A stretch of DNA of 64,000 nt from Dermatemys mawii (GCA_007922305.1 ML677374.1:7995884-8059883); one strand, 5' to 3'. Positions 47,332-58,451 are shown, numbered from the stretch's first letter. Translations and numbers: made by a program. Notes: generated from the sequence alone by a model not told the origin.

Positions 47332-47665
47332 AAGGGCTTGGCTACACTTACATTTTTTAGTGCTCTAACTTGCTGGCTCAGGGGGTGTGAAAAAATCACA
47401 CACACACACACACCCCCCCCCGAGCGCTGCAAGTCTGAGTGCTTTAAAGCACTAGTGTGGATAGGCTCCGAGCAGTAGGAGCCGTGTTCTCAGCGCTTGG
47501 AGCTAATCCCCTCGTGGAGGCAGATTACCAGGAGCACTAGGAGAGCTCTCTCCCAGCTCTCGCACGCACATGATCACACTCGCACGCCAAAGCGCTGCCA
47601 CAGGAGTGTTCCCGCGACAGCGCTTTGCGACAGCACTTTGAAGTTTCCAGTGTAGCTATGCCCTC
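47332..47665. mobile_element. MITE with terminal inverted repeats and internal CA run
   Basis: Left end AAGGGCTTGGCTACACTTA; right end GTGTAGCTATGCCCT, its near-complement. AAAGCGCTGCCACAGGAG and TTGCGACAGCACTTTGAA inside. A CA microsatellite followed by a C run sits at 47397-47421. Confidence 0.75.
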
Positions 47666-47697
47666 AGTCACGAAGGTACTTGAAAATTCTAGCCTTA

Positions 47698-48260
47698 GGC
47701 CTCGTCTGCATTATAAAAGTTAATCAGTGTAACTACTGGTCAGATAAGGGGTTGATCAGTTTTTTAATTTTACTGATCTAGATAGAAGCCCTGCTGTGGA
47801 TTCAGTCATACCTCCAAAAAGATGCCATATACCAATATAGCTTATTTTGCTTCTTGGGTCTTGTCTTCACTAGCAAGGGGAGAGATCGATCTTATGGTGA
47901 TCGATTTATCGCGTCTCGTCAAGACGCGATAAATCGATCGCCAGCGGCATCCCCGTCGACTCCGTAACTCCAGCTCGCCAAAAGGCGCAAGCTGGAGTCG
48001 ACGGGGGAGCGCGCCGCCGACCGCCACCGCCGTGAGGACAGCAGGTAAGTCAGCTGTAGATACGCCAATTTCAGCTACGTTATTAACGTAGCTGAAATTG
48101 CGTATCTACAGTCGATCCCCCGCCCTAGTGAGGACCAACCCTTGAACTGGAATGAGCTATACCAGCATAAGCACCTTTACACCTATATAATGGAATCCAC
48201 AATGGGGATTTTTTGCTGCTCTAAATATACCAATGTAGTTAAAGCAGAAAAACTTTCTAA
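47698..48260. mobile_element. Family D element split by the hairpin MITE
   Basis: Left part ends ACCAATATAGCTTATTTTGC (~47850). The right part resumes AACTGGAATGAGCTATACCA (~48145) and runs to AATGTAGTTAAAGCAG. The interruption is exactly the element at 47856-48141. Confidence 0.6.
47856..48141. mobile_element. MITE with three strong internal hairpins
   Basis: A 286-bp, CpG-rich element. Ends GGGTCTTGTCTTCACTAG and CTAGTGAGGACCAACCC are approximate inverted repeats. Hairpin 1: 18-bp perfect arms 47899-47916 and 47922-47939 (GATCGATTTATCGCGTCT). Hairpin 2: 13-bp perfect arms 47951-47963 and 47994-48006 (CCCCGTCGACTCC). Hairpin 3: a 56-bp palindrome 48055-48110 with one single-base indel. The family is probably known from turtles, in my memory. 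The target duplication is unclear. It could be transcribed into double-stranded RNA if read through. Confidence 0.85.
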
Positions 48261-48269
48261 TGCAATTAG

Positions 48270-48925
48270 TCTCTGTTTGTTCAATGAGAGTTTCTGAGCT
48301 TGGAACAGAATAACCACTAGCTTACTTGTGTGACACAGCCAGCACATCCTCTAATAAATGGCCTGTCACCTCCGCTTTGCATCCTCTTCATGATTTTTTT
48401 CACAGCTTTTCATAGATCAACATGCCCCATTGAGTTAGATTTAACAAACTGGAGGCAGAAAAATACACAGGCACATGAGGCATTTCCCATAGCATCAATG
48501 GGAAACAAAAATGTTGGAAAACAGCAGGTTTTGAAGCCCGCAGTATATACACCTTTGGAAAACAGAAGCTCAGCAAAGGTTGAGAATTAAGGGCTTAGAT
48601 GCTTACAAAACCATCTGTAACTGATTAGCTTTAATGCTCAATTAAACTTCCAAGGTAAGCAGTGATGCTGAGAAGAGAAGACCATGTACAGTAGCTGGAG
48701 AGGTAAACACAGTTTGCCATAGTACCCACTCGGTCATATGTTCCTGAGCATAGGTGCAAAACAGATTCAGTGAACACAGCACAAAACATCCCTGCAGACT
48801 AGAATGCATCCTCCGTACGCAGTGAGATTTTAAGAGCTAGGATTCACTAGCTTGCTTTAAAGAGATGGGAGGGAAAAAAATGTATACATAGCAAAAACTG
48901 ATGCCCATCTGGTAAACTGAGTTGA
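48270..48925. other. No recognised feature
   Basis: AT-rich intergenic DNA. Confidence 0.45.
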
Positions 48926-48929
48926 AAGA

Positions 48930-49121
48930 CAATGTGGTCTAAGGGTTAGAGCATGAGATTAGGAGACTCAGCATCTAATGTAAACTCTGCCACTGATTTG
49001 ATGTGTAGTTTTGGGCAAATCTCCTGGGTAATCTCTCTATAATACTTAGTCCTGCCATGAGTGCAGGGGACTGGACTAGATGACCTCTCGAGGTCCCTTC
49101 CAGTCCTACAATTCTGTGATC
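48930..49121 (+). mobile_element. MIR-like SINE joined to a CR1 3' tail
   Basis: 48932-49030 has a tRNA-like head (TGGTCTAAGGGTTAGAGC) and the MIR core (CTCTGCCACTGATTTGATGT). 49065-49121 is a CR1 tail (GGACTGGACTAGATGACCTC, then ACAATTCTGTGAT). Confidence 0.75.
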
Positions 49122-49539
49122 AATATTGGTCAGCATGATGGCAGAAGACCACTGCCTATTATAGTGCATCTTTGATCTATAGATATTCATCTGTTCTCAA
49201 TAAAACAATGAAACGGCTAACAAGCTTCATGTTAAGTAACATGTACCATGTTACAGATGCATATTGCAATGAGTCTGGTGAATGCTATGCTTCTCTATTA
49301 TTCACAAGTTTCTACTGTACACCCTAAGCATGAATGGTGTATTTGAGATGAAGCAAAGCAACAAAACAGGAACATTTGTTGGTCTCCCAGAAAGCACAAC
49401 TTGCACATCTCTGCAATGTTATATATCATCTCTGCCTCACAAAATGGCAGCTGCCCATGCAGGAGACAGACTCTTGGTCCATACAGTCTTCCTGCTTGGA
49501 TACCTTTGTAGGTGGGGGGTGGAGGGGAGGGTTCCTTTC

Positions 49540-49680
49540 CACCACCAATGTAGTTATATTGGTCCAACCCCTAGTGAGGACACAGTTATACCGGGGCCTT
49601 CCACCAGTTTAGCTTATTCCCTATCTGTACTGGAATAAACTATCCTGATATAAAATTGTGCACATACTAGGAAGAGATTT
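49540..49680. mobile_element. Family D MITE fragment
   Basis: ATGTAGTTATATTGGTCC, CCTAGTGAGGACACAGTTAT and TATCCTGATATAAAATTGTG. Confidence 0.5.
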
Positions 49681-50034
49681 AAATATGAGTGTAGTTAAGA
49701 AGGTACAACTTTGTGTCCACAAGTCCTCAGACATTTGAAAGTGTCATACACAAGACAAAATCCTAACAGTTGTGCAGCTACGCGTGATACAGTAATGCCA
49801 TTGTACACCTGCACTGTCAATTTCCACTTTCTCATGTATAATGGCCATAATTAGATATTTTCTGTCACCTGGATACTCCCCTTACTCTGTTTGACTCACA
49901 ACAATTTTCTTCCCTCTCCTGAATGCTGCTGTTAGCCAGTGATCTAGGAACATGGCTATTCATATGAGCATAAGACCACTCACAGCTGGCTTCTCTCTCA
50001 TAAGCAGCTGAATACTGCAAAGACTGTTGCATCT

Positions 50035-50235
50035 GAGAGCCAGGATATCCTGGTTCAGTGGATAGGGCAGAAAAGCAGTCAATATACCTGCTTTTGTTTC
50101 TGGCCTTACCACTGATTCATTGCGTGAGTCCAGCCAAGTCACTCAAATGCTCTATGTGCAGTTTTTCCCATCTATGAAAGTAGGGATAATGCTACTTATT
50201 GACCTTTGTAAAGTGCTTTCAGAATTCAGACCAAA
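50035..50235 (+). mobile_element. MIR-like SINE, nearly full length
   Basis: GGTTCAGTGGATAGGGCAG head, CTGGCCTTACCACTGATTC core, AAGTAGGGATAATGCTACTT and TGTAAAGTGCTTTCAG tail. Confidence 0.75.
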
Positions 50236-50264
50236 TTAGCAAAGTAATGAGACACAGTGATCCA

Positions 50265-50480
50265 GGGGTATGGGTATGGCATGGGGGCTCAAGAAACCTG
50301 GGTTTTAGTCTTGGGACTACTGTTGGTTGGTAGATATTAGGCACATCTCCTACTGATTTGCTGTCTTTAGATTTCCAGCTATTTGGTGTACAAACTCTTT
50401 CTGTACATTTGTACAGCCCTTACATAATGGAGCCCTGGCCTTGGTTAGGGTCTCTAAGCATTACTGAAATATAAATAACA
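50265..50480 (+). mobile_element. MIR-like SINE
   Basis: CTCAAGAAACCTGGGTTTTA head to TTGTACAGCCCTTACATAAT, GGAGCCCTGGCCTTGGTTAG and ACTGAAATATAAATAAC tail. Confidence 0.6.
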
Positions 50481-50834
50481 TGCCATCTGAACTATTGAGG
50501 ATTCAGGGTTCAGGTGTTTTGACTAGCCCATGAGAACTACATTTGCCAAGGATACGTGTGTCCACAGCACAAACGATTTCCAGCTCCCCTCATATTTCTG
50601 TACTATGCAAGACAGACTGTTTATTTCTCTAGCAATGGTTGACCTTCGGTTCAGCCGATACCTAAAACACATTGTCTGAAGACAGGGTGTTCGCAGCACT
50701 GAAATAGGTAATTATAGGAATGCACCCAGGCATCTAACAGAACAGACTGAATTCATTCCTGCTGACTTGTCATGGTTTTCAGACATTGAAATGGACGGGT
50801 CTTGAAATGTGAATTCTCTGCAAATGACAAAACT

Positions 50835-51012
50835 CAGTTCTGATAGTATGGGGATAATCATACTGCCTTTGTCCCACCTATTACCTGGCTTGTGTATTTA
50901 GACTGTAAATTCTTTGGAGCAGAGACTGTCTCATGCTATATGGCTGTACAGTGCCTAGCTCAACAGGATCTTGATCTTAACTGAGGTTCCTAGGTGCTAC
51001 TATAAATAGTGA
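50835..51012 (+). mobile_element. MIR-like SINE 3' half
   Basis: GTATGGGGATAATCATACTG, TTCTTTGGAGCAGAGACTGT, TGTACAGTGCCTAGCTCAAC and TAGGTGCTACTATAAATAG. Confidence 0.7.
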
Positions 51013-51067
51013 CTATCCTTCATGTTCATGATTGACAAGTATAGAGTGGAAGCTGTTCAGGGCAAGG

Positions 51068-51195
51068 GTCTCTGGGTAAAATTTTCAAAAGTAACTTAGC
51101 AGACTAAGTCCCATTTTCAAAAGTGACTGACAGGAATTTTGGAGAAATGCTTTTAGAATGGTCTTTCAATGAGACTTAAGCTCCTAAGTCATCTA
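51068..51195. mobile_element. Family C remnant
   Basis: GGTAAAATTTTCAAAAGTAA, CCCATTTTCAAAAGTGACTG and TGAGACTTAAGCTCCTAAGT. Confidence 0.55.
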
Positions 51196-51196
51196 A

Positions 51197-51600
51197 ACGT
51201 GGTCTACACCTAAAATTTAGGTCACTCAGGGCTGTGAAGAATTTCACACCCCTGTGCAACACAGTTAGGTTGACACAATCATTACTATAGACAGTCAGGC
51301 TAATGGAAGAATTCTTCTATAGGTCCTGCCTCTCAGAAGTGTGTATTATCTACATCAACAGAAAACCCCCTTCCTTCAGTGTTGAAAGCATCTATTCTAC
51401 TACGACTACAATGCCATAGCTCTGCTGCTTGTAGCTGCTGTAGTGTAGACATACCCATCGTTAAGCTGATGTAAGCCCTGGTGTAGACATTCCTGCATCA
51501 ACCTAGCTACTGCCTCTCAAGGGATGGATTTAATACAGCGACTGAAAACCTCCTCCATTCATTGTAGTTAGTGTCTACACTCCTAGATAACATTTCAAAA
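51197..51600. mobile_element. Two adjacent family D-related MITEs
   Basis: 51200-51462 runs GTGGTCTACACCTAAAATTT to TGTAGTGTAGACATACCC. 51465-51597 runs AAGCTGATGTAAGCCCTGG with GTGTAGACATTCC to TTAGTGTCTACACTCC. Both have complementary TCTACA/TGTAGA ends. Confidence 0.65.
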
Positions 51601-51789
51601 GTGTCTCGGGCGATGGCTTTTAATCTCTAATGCACACCAGTAGTTCTATATAAATGTTTAATAAAAATACTAGCTTCCACTAGAGAATGTTACACTTCAC
51701 TTCATATACAGAGCACATTTCCCCTGAGGTTCCTGCAGCTCTTCATAGATATTAGTGAGCCCAGAACACCTTAGTGAGGTAAAGAAAGT

Positions 51790-52480
51790 GAAATGAGTGT
51801 AACAGGTCGCTCAACTCACCACTGAATGGTGCTGCCTGCTGGTGGTTCTGGAGATTAGCTCGGTCAGGCCAACGCCCCCTTCCAGCGGTTATACCTCATC
51901 AGAGTCTCCTCTGCAGCCTGCTCTCTCGCTCCCAGGAACCACAGCTCCTCTCCTTGGGACCTGGCCAGGTCACTACTGCGGGTTTCCCTTTGGGGTGAGG
52001 AGGGAGTACATCAAGTTCCTGCTCTCCCGCTATCTCAGGCCATCTTCTGCTTCACTGCCTCACAGGGCCACTCCCTCAGTGGCTGGCAGGGGAACATGGG
52101 CTCACGCTGTTCTCTGGGTTGCAGCTCAGGGACCCGCTAAGTAACAGCCATTCCCTGCACCTCGCTGCTTTTCCTCAAACCATGTCCTTGACTCCTGGCC
52201 CTCCCCGCTCCTCTGGGTTTGTCAGTCTTTTCACTCCCTCCTCCCAGGGAGTAATTTTAGGCAACTCATCTCTTGCAGCCCCAAGCCCCCAGCCTAACAC
52301 ACCTCCCTTTTCCCTGGGAGGGACTGTAGACACCTTCCTGCAGCCTCCATTGCTTCCAGTGTTTTGTAGAAGCCCTGCCTGTCTTTCACAGGTGAGCGTC
52401 TCTATAATTAGCTGATTGGCCCACCTGGCCTAATTCAGCTCTGGCAGGGCCCAGGTGGGGAGCAGAGCCCATCACAGAGT
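51790..52480. other. GC-rich block, possible solo LTR or unclassified repeat
   Basis: About 0.69 kb of C/T-rich DNA in AT-richer surroundings. It starts TGTAACAGGTCGCTC near 51797 and could end CCCATCACA near 52477, consistent with TG..CA LTR ends, but no clear target duplication is seen. The open frames 51842-52144 and 52119-52415 follow composition and have no domain. Confidence 0.3.
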
Positions 52481-52864
52481 ATTACACAGTTGGGTAAATA
52501 AAGGCACCGAGGAGTGATTTTGTTCAAGGCTGTGTTCAGGGTTCATCTACTCTAGACTATCCCTAAGATTTCCCACCTGTACTGGTAAAGGGGACGGTGG
52601 CAATGCTCGTGTAGAGCACCTGACGGCATGTTAACAACTCTTGTTTAATTCAGCTTAGGGCAGGCCATAGGAACACAATAGAGGAATAGCACCCAAGAGT
52701 CCCGATGTCCAGTTATTCTTTATATGACAGTGGACCTCAGCCAAGATCAGAGCTCCACGGAGCGAGGCCCTGCACATACACAGAGTGAGACACAGTCCTT
52801 AAAAATTGAAATGAAAGAGGTACTGGGGCTCAAGCAATTTTGTTACTTTCATAATGGATGCGAC

Positions 52865-52966
52865 AAGCCTGGAGGTGCCGGGGCTCCGACCAGCCAAGCC
52901 CGGAGGCCCAGGGCTCGGACCAGCCAAGCCTAGAGAGGCTGGGACTCAGGCCTGGCAAGCCCTGGC
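52865..52966 (+). repeat. 30-31-bp minisatellite, about 3.3 copies
   Basis: Copies begin AAGCCTGGAGGTGCC (52865), AAGCCCGGAGGCCCA (52896), AAGCCTAGAGAGGCT (52926) and AAGCCCTGGC (52957). Degenerate, GC-rich. Confidence 0.75.
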
Positions 52967-53019
52967 ATAAATCAAGCACTGGTGAGACAGTCCCTGCCCA
53001 AAGAGCTTATCATTTAAAT

Positions 53020-53226
53020 CAGGGGTTCTCAAACTGGGGGTCGGGACCTCTCCAGAGATCGCAAGGTTATTACATGGGGGGTCGCGAGCTGTCAGCCTCC
53101 TCACCAAGCCCTGCTTTGCCTTCAGCTTTTATAATGGTGTTAAATATATTTTAAAGCGTTTTTAATGTATAAGGGGGGGTCGCACTATAAAGAGGGGTCA
53201 GCAGTACAAAAGTTTGAGAATCACTG
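53020..53226 (-). mobile_element. hAT-type MITE, opposite-strand relative of 23114-23339
   Basis: 207 bp, CAGGGGTTCTCAAAC to TTTGAGAATCACTG. Left flank ATTTAAAT (53012-53019); right flank AATTTTAA fits only with a 1-bp shift. Shares TCGCGAGCTGTCAGCCTCC and ATATATTTTAAAGCGTTTTT (reversed) with the other copy. Confidence 0.85.
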
Positions 53227-53227
53227 A

Positions 53228-53345
53228 ATTTTAAACAGACAAAACGAAGGAAGCATTATCCCCCTGACACAAGTGAGAGATCCTGGGATTTGCCCAGAGT
53301 CCCACAGGAAATGCAGAACTGAACCCAGATTGTCCCAGTGACTGC
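53228..53345 (-). mobile_element. MIR-like SINE, reverse
   Basis: GATTTGCCCAGAGTCCCACA, GGAAATGCAGAACTGAACCC and AGATTGTCCCAGTGACTGCG are reverse MIR core. It sits directly beside the hAT element. Confidence 0.65.
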
Positions 53346-53349
53346 GCCT

Positions 53350-54470
53350 CAAGGGGAAGAAAGATGAGCCTGTCGTTATTCCTGTACCGTTCATCACACT
53401 CACCTGTAGCAAAAGTAACAGGAACATGCACTCCCAGCAAACTCAGAGCTGCAGAAATGGGCTCCTATTTCTTAATGCCGTCCCGGAGCATTTGATATTT
53501 TGCCAAAAAAAATTTTTTAAAAAAAGTTTTCAGAATGTTTCTATAAACCCGCCAGGGCATAGCAACCTATTCTGGCTAAAGCAGGAAGAAAACTTCCCAA
53601 GTGGAATTTGTTGATTTAAGGGCCCTGTCTTCAATTTTTATATAATTCAGCTTTCCCATGGGAAAGAAACACAACATGCAGCTTCATGCCAGCATCCCCC
53701 GCTCCTCCCTTCCCCTCACCCCCCATCATAATCAGCTCCACAAGGGAAAGTGGAAGGGTGGGAGGAAGGGAACCCATCAGAGCAAGAAATAAACAGCAAA
53801 TTGCATTGAACAGTTGTCATCCTCTGCATGATGGAATGCTATGCAGCACGGTTTATTAACCTGTTTGGCACATCATCTCTCTGTCTGTCCAACTATCCGT
53901 AACAAAAGAAATCAAATCAGTGGCTGCTGAGATTTGTACATTCTCCCAGCCATCCACCAATTTTCCCACAATAGCTTAGGGCTGAACTTTGACTTATTCC
54001 AATTGTGTATGTATAAATAGGGGCAATTACAAATAGGCTGCACCAATAGAAAAACCAAGGAAGCCAGGATAACTCAGATGTAATGGGACTTGTTTCTTCT
54101 AACCTTTTGGGGCTGCATGGAGATGGTACACTCCAGATATTGAGTAAAATGTGTCACTGGGCATGTGGTTCAGTACTCTTAAAGGTGACAGAGTATCAGT
54201 TAGAGCCAGGCAGTGTGGAGGCATGTAGGTAAGTGACTGAGGGCTAGACCTGCCAGCAGTGTGTCCCTGCAGGGCCTCACAAAATGCACCACTAGTCTCA
54301 GGCCTGGCCTACTAGAAGAGCTAAATTGGTTCTTACACCAATCTATTGACAGCAGTGCAGATCTCTGCTGGACAGGCACTGAAACCAGCTGAATTCTCGT
54401 TTAGACTGACTTAGCATAATGTGGTCAATGCTTACATGATGGAGGCCATGGAAGTAGATAGATACATAGC
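53350..54470. other. No recognised gene
   Basis: Intergenic DNA with a C-rich patch at 53695-53730. Confidence 0.45.
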
Positions 54471-54473
54471 CGT

Positions 54474-54772
54474 ATTGCCAATCCCGCATACTCGGATATC
54501 AGGATTCCCCAAAACCATGCAATGATTAAAAAAAAACAATACCACTACTTATTTATTGTCTGGTTTTTTAGCCTTGGGGTGCATTCAGGTCACATGTTTA
54601 AGCCTCACTTCACAACCACGAGGGGTAGGACAAGTTAAAAACTAACAAATTTAAAACAAAACCAAAAGCTGAGAGTGTCACAATTCACATGACTCCCGCC
54701 ACTGGGGCTTTAAGAAATGCACCAAAAATCACAAGATTTGTGATGAAATTCCGAGAGATGACAACCCTGAAA
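54474..54772 (+). mobile_element. Family B inverted-repeat element, complete layout
   Basis: Left end CGTATTGCCAATCCCGC, centre GTCTGGTTTTTTAGCCTTGG and CACTGGGGCTTTAAGAAAT, right end GAGAGATGACAACCCTG as the degraded complement of the left end. Confidence 0.7.
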
Positions 54773-54818
54773 TAGTCACTTGTAGAGTGAGGGGAAATAG
54801 TCACTTGTAGAGGGGAAG
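54769..54818 (+). repeat. 25-bp tandem duplication
   Basis: GAAATAGTCACTTGTAGAG occurs at 54769 and 54794. Confidence 0.9.
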
Positions 54819-54904
54819 TACCAGCAGTGAAAAGATTAAACAGAAAAAAAAAGAAAGAAAAAAAGGAAGTAAGGAAATGGGGAGGCTGTTGTAGGACTGG
54901 TTAC

Positions 54905-54975
54905 TCAGGTCCTAATTCATCCCGGGTATCACTCCATTGAAGTCAATAGAGTGATACCAGAAATTAATTCAGCCC
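54905..54975. mobile_element. Short palindromic element (E-like)
   Basis: GGTATCACTCCATTGAAGTC followed by ATAGAGTGATACC, complementary arms around a short centre, with GGTCCTAATTCATC outside. Confidence 0.5.
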
Positions 54976-55489
54976 TGGCTCGCTAGAAGAGGGATGTGCT
55001 GGTATTACCTCATGACAGTGGAGTGTTGTTATCAGAGAGTGTGACAGGAACCAGGATTCCAGTAAGAATCACCTGGCATGGATAGAACAAACTTTCTCAC
55101 CATCTCTGATTATTAGGAAGGCTGAGAATAAAACTACTTTTCCCCCAAACAAAACACAATGGTTTTCTTAGTGTGTTTTTTTTAAACACAAATAAGAAAC
55201 CAGTCCCAGTTGAGATGAGTCAAACTAGCCCTGTTCCTCCCCCCTGAACATGATTTATCCTGTGACTTTGAACTGAAAATCTGTGGTCTGTGACCAGTTC
55301 TCAGACCATCCAGTGCCTGATAATGCACATTTTGCGTGTGTGTATTTCCCCAAAGATGCTCACTTCGTTTTTAGATAACTGCAGGTCTATTTCTGCTCTC
55401 TGACTGAATCTGTGCCAGGCCTGATGTTCCCATCCTGATTCTACCAAGACACAGTACCAACAATTCAAAGAAAGCGAGAACTGATGTCA

Positions 55490-55575
55490 CAGACCGGGAG
55501 TCAGGAACTCCTGCCTTTTAACCCTGATTCTGTTACTAAATTTCTATGTAGCCCTGGGCAGGTTATTTAACCACA
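55490..55575 (+). mobile_element. MIR-like SINE fragment
   Basis: GGAGTCAGGAACTCCTGCCT, CCCTGATTCTGTTACTAAAT and CCCTGGGCAGGTTATTTAAC. Confidence 0.65.
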
Positions 55576-55577
55576 AT

Positions 55578-56245
55578 TCAGGAAGGATGTTGATAAATTG
55601 GAGAGGGCTCAGAAGAGTTAAGAGACTGGAAAATATGCCTTAGTCTATTTCTACACTAGCACTTTTCTCAGTATAACTTATGTTGATCAGGGGTGTGAAA
55701 AAAACACCCCCTGAATGACATAAGTTACACCAACAGAAGCACAGGTGTGGACAGCACTACGTCAGTGGAAGACTCTCCTGCCGACAGAGCTACCACCGTT
55801 CTTTGGGGTGGTTTAATTATGTAAACGGGAGAGCTTGAAAGAGACAACTAAGGGGCAATACGAGGGTGGTCTATAAGATTATGAATGGTACAGAAAAAAT
55901 GAATATGTAAGTGTTATTTACCCCTTCACAGAACATAAGAACTAGGGGTCAACCAATGAACTTAACAGGCAGCAGGTTTAAAACAAAAGAAAGTACTTCT
56001 TCACACACACCACACAGTCACCCTGTGGAACTCATTGCCACGGGATGTTCTGAAGCCAAAAGTATAAATGGATTCAAAAAAGAATTAGATACATTCATGG
56101 AGGATGGTCTCATTAATGGCTCTTAGCAGAAATGCTCAGGGATGTAGCCCTATGCTCCACAAGTTCCTAAGCCTCTACCAGAAGCATATGACACTAGCCA
56201 CTGTCAGAAACAGGTTACTGGGCTAAATGGGCTTATGTTCTTATA
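55578..56245 (+). mobile_element. CR1-like LINE 3' portion, split by a MITE
   Basis: 55578-55642 (GATAAATTGGAGAGGGCTCA) and 55853-56245 belong to one element. The second part has CACAGAACATAAGAACTAGG, GCAGCAGGTTTAAAACAAA, TGTGGAACTCATTGCCACG and a tail AGGTTACTGGGCTAAATGGG. The + frame 55911-56126 resembles the C-terminal region of CR1-type ORF2 (GFKKELDTF) but is only a fragment. Confidence 0.8.
55643..55852. mobile_element. Family D-related MITE inserted in the CR1-like LINE
   Basis: AGTCTATTTCTACACTAGC at the left; AGGGGTGTGAAAAAAACACC (itself a near-palindrome), GAAGACTCTCCTGCCGACAG inside; relatives at 33636 and 45302. Confidence 0.65.
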
Positions 56246-56329
56246 AATATGTACAGCCCCTACAGAGAGAGGCCACAATCCTGATCAGGGCTTCTGAGTG
56301 CTACCACAATGGAAATAACAGATAATTAG

Positions 56330-56690
56330 CACTGCCAACCCCAAACACTCCAAAATTGTGTTAGCCCCCTTCCCGCCATGTCTCCCTTCCCCACCCTCTT
56401 CAAAAAACCAAGAGATTAACAAAACTATTAAATTTTGGTTCCTGTTATTTGCTTTTGAGGTTTCTGTAACCTAAGGTTCTGACTTTTATTGCAAAATGCG
56501 TTGAGATCTATGGATGAAAAGTGCTAGATAAAAGCTAGGTATTCGTTTATTTATTTACTTTCAAATTTTTCTCTGCAACCATGAAACGAAAGCCGAGATT
56601 CTCAGTCACTTGTCTCTAGGAGCCAGGACCGTTGTAAAACATCATGAATCTTTTGATATTTGATGAAATTGCAAAAGTTGGCAATGAATA
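56330..56690 (+). mobile_element. Family B element with a foreign insert
   Basis: Left end CACTGCCAACCCCAAACAC; ACCATGAAACGAAAGCCGAG inside; right end AAAAGTTGGCAATGAA. Roughly 56465-56550 (CAAAATGCGTTGAGATCTAT, AAAGTGCTAGATAAAAGC) looks like a SINE tail inserted in it. Confidence 0.6.
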
Positions 56691-56699
56691 ATAATAACA

Positions 56700-58020
56700 A
56701 TAAACAAGTAACAATGACAATATAATTAATAAGTGTTATTATAAAAGATTTTGTCCCTGAAGGGCTGAAAGCTGATTTTTTTCCATTCAGCTTTTATTTC
56801 CATTTCAGTCTTACTTGGTTCTCTGTTTCACCATGGTCTAAGGGAAGCTCTCTGATAAACTGCATGCTCTGTCCTGTACATTCCAGCAGACCCTCAAAGC
56901 TTGGCCTGCTTGCTGAACTGGGACCTTATCCTGTTATATACCATGTTCAGGCAGACTCCTGCACCCTCACGGAACCCCAGGACTTAAATGGGGCTTTGTG
57001 TGGGTTGCACATTGCAGGATCAGGGCCTTGGGCACTAGGCAGCCTAAAAGAGAGTAGACAAGTGCCCTGGTCCCTGAGGTGCACTGGCATTGAGGGCAAC
57101 ATTTTCAACATATGGGTTCAGCATAAAAGAGGGAATTCATATTTATCATACATAATACACAGCATTCTCTATACTTCTCTCCACCTCTTCCCTGCAGTCT
57201 GTCTCACTCGTATTTTATTGCTATCATTATTAAAAGTCATTATAAATAAGCCAATGAATGTCATATAACCTGATGCAAGTCTCTCTAATGAATACTCCCA
57301 TTATTTCTGGATCAGTCTCTCTACTAAACTGTTTTCTGTTAGCCTGCGGCTCCTACAGAAATCCAGAAAAGCAAAATAAAAACAGCCAGATCCTAATCAG
57401 GGCCCAGCATGGAAGGGATGAGAATACATTTTTCCTTTCTCCCACAAGCCTCCCCGGGAAGAAGGAAATGCCCTAGTACTCCAGGCATCGTGGCTGATTA
57501 TTAGATACCTTTTATGAAGAAGAAGGAAGTGAGGAGACACAGACCTAAATTTTCATGGTGCTGCAGGGATAGGGGAAAGAAAGTCAGACAGTTCATGGAA
57601 AGACTCATATTAACATTATTGGACTTAGCATCAGACTCTGGGGGGAAGAGATGCATGGTTACTTTTCTTCTGTGGGTTAAATCTCAACTCATCAAGGGCC
57701 AATGAGAACAGGTGAGTAAACTGTTTTCATCATCATGGTAAATTTATAGCTAGATTTATTTTACTGGAGCTAGTAAATTTTTGTAGCCATGTTGCTAGGA
57801 TTATTTTAGATACAGTCCAGAGATTTTGCATGGAATTGACTTATGTTCTAAGAGCCTGATCCACCGTACATATGCTGTGCCTTACCTACATGAGCGCTCC
57901 CGTTTGAAGCTAGTGGCTCTACCTATAGGAGTAAAATTCAGCATGTGCATAAATATGTGTGGAATCCAGTGCCCTTGAAGGTAAAGTGACAGGTGGTATC
58001 TCTAGGAGGCCCCGGGGCAG
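56700..58020. other. No recognised gene
   Basis: Intergenic DNA. The 134-codon frame 56864-57268 has no recognisable domain. Confidence 0.45.
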
Positions 58021-58025
58021 TGCCT

Positions 58026-58102
58026 CCGCTAGTGTAAACTGGCATTGCTCAATTCAAATCTGAGTTACACTGATTTACACCAGCTGAGGATCTGGCCCCA
58101 TA
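58026..58102. mobile_element. Short palindromic element E
   Basis: CTAGTGTAAACTGGCATTGC is roughly complementary to ACTGATTTACACCAGCTG, ending GAGGATCTGGCCCC. Confidence 0.6.
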
Positions 58103-58135
58103 ACAGAGTCAAATTCTGCCTTTGGGTACATAGGT

Positions 58136-58195
58136 GTAGAGTCATAGGTTTTTAAGGCTAGAAGGCCACTGTGATCATGGATATTACGTGGATAT
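58136..58195 (-). mobile_element. CR1 3' tail, reverse
   Basis: AGAGTCATAGGTTTTTAAGG and CTAGAAGGCCACTGTGATCA are the reverse of a CR1 end. Confidence 0.6.
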
Positions 58196-58319
58196 CAGGA
58201 TATCCAAAGTTACTAATGTCAATAAAAAACATTGATTTTAAGGGATATTAAACCTTGAACAATTATGAGGTCTCATCCTGATCTCTATGTGGGGGAGGGG
58301 CAGACTATTACATACCTGC

Positions 58320-58437
58320 CTACTGCAGGGCTCTTGTGCCATCTTGAAGCATCTGGCTGCTGTTGGAGAAAGGCCATTGAGCTAGATGGACCTCGGTTCT
58401 GATCCGGTCTGGCTGTTCCTGTATTCCCAAGATTGAG
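58320..58437 (+). mobile_element. CR1 3' tail
   Basis: CTGTTGGAGAAAGGCCATTG, AGCTAGATGGACCTCGGTTC and GATCCGGTCTGGCTGTTCC. Confidence 0.65.
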
Positions 58438-58451
58438 GCTGACCTGCCATC

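Noticed and set aside
48934..48990. Functional tRNA gene (TGGTCTAAGGGTTAGAGC resembles an A box)
   Set aside because: The following sequence is MIR core and no complete cloverleaf is present.
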